Shown here: positions 5,088 to 5,212 of the stretch, piece by piece
Position numbering within the stretch: the stretch's first letter is position 1
Layout of the letters: every line of letters starts with the position of its first letter
Assembly (NCBI GenBank): GCA_017996675.1
Contig: JAGOGN010000120.1
Span: 1-5,212, forward strand
DNA: 5,212 nt
Reading direction: 5' to 3'
DNA from: Lachnospiraceae bacterium
GTDB taxonomy: Bacteria > Bacillota_A > Clostridia > Lachnospirales > Lachnospiraceae
Translations under genes and position numbers: made by a program
The notes under the pieces: model-generated
Database searches by the model: none
Seen by the model: only the letters and a program-made list of their open reading frames with translations
What the model was told of the DNA's origin: nothing

Positions 5088-5212
5088 TACAGCAAAAAAC
5101 AAAGAACAAGAAAAAAACAAATATAAAAAAAAAAAAACAAAATATAAAAAAAAAAAGTAAAAATAAAAAAAAAGGAGGAGATAAAAAGAAAATGAGTTGA
5201 AAATTAAAAGAA
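5088..5212. other. Extremely A-rich non-coding tail with A-tract repeats and an orphan Shine-Dalgarno
   Basis: The whole stretch is dominated by A. Three imperfect units (a C or G, then A/T, then a run of nine or more A) begin near 5118, 5138 and 5157, spacing of about 20 bases. GGAGGAG at 5174-5180 is an excellent ribosome binding sequence, but the ATG at 5192 is followed by one codon and TGA (5198-5200). TTG at 5197 opens a frame that runs to the window end. No gene can be called. It may be the leader of a gene beyond the edge, or a low-complexity contig end with homopolymer length errors. Confidence 0.5.
5117..5170. repeat. Phased A-tract near-tandem repeat (three units of about 20 bp)
   Basis: Unit 1 is C, AA, ATAT, then a long A run; unit 2 is C, AAAA, TAT, then a long A run; unit 3 is G, T, A5, T, then nine A. 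The starts at 5118, 5138 and 5157 are 20 and 19 bases apart, close to two helical turns, so the A-tracts could bend DNA. The pattern is degenerate and could arise from low complexity alone. Confidence 0.4.

Noticed and set aside
1..5212. CRISPR arrays, tRNA or rRNA genes, insertion sequences
   Set aside because: No spaced direct repeats, cloverleaf structures, rRNA stretches or transposase-like proteins were seen.

Overview
The window is an AT-rich stretch with every recognisable gene on the + strand, short gaps between genes and strong AGGAGG-type ribosome binding sites. This, together with the protein families present (DUF4256, DUF1801, an Spx/ArsC-like protein, MscL with a zinc-ribbon tail), suggests a low-GC Bacillota genome, probably a gut-type Clostridia such as Lachnospiraceae or a relative. 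The taxon is inferred from style and families; no marker gene is present.

Layout. Positions 2-286 hold the 3' end of a NUDIX-hydrolase-like gene cut by the window edge. A tightly packed run follows: an ArsC/Spx-like thioredoxin-fold protein (297-650), a DUF4256 protein (638 or 650-1195), a cytoplasmic beta-lactamase-fold serine hydrolase (1201-2091) and a DUF1801/YdhG-like protein (2112-2471). These look like one transcript of small accessory or housekeeping enzymes with no obvious shared pathway. A 41-base gap then holds a perfect 20-bp palindrome built from C6 and G6 blocks. It sits directly before an EamA/DMT-family ten-helix membrane transporter (2513-3586) whose last 64 residues include 23 histidines. 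Next come MscL (3602-4033), with a four-cysteine zinc-ribbon tail, and a secreted protein of unknown function (4055-4930) with a Cys/His arrangement like that of papain-fold (NlpC/CHAP-type) enzymes. A strong symmetric hairpin at 4967-5011 closes the transcription unit.

After the terminator, 5012-5212 is extremely A-rich and ends in a canonical Shine-Dalgarno followed by an ATG that meets a stop after one further codon. No gene can be called there.

The best candidate for something new is the module at 2483-3586: a G/C-tract palindrome resembling operators of the CsoR/RcnR family of metal-sensing repressors, placed immediately before a transporter with a histidine-rich, probably cytosolic, metal-binding tail. 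The inference is a metal-regulated, possibly Ni/Co/Zn-related, DMT transporter. The secreted Cys/His protein is the second candidate.
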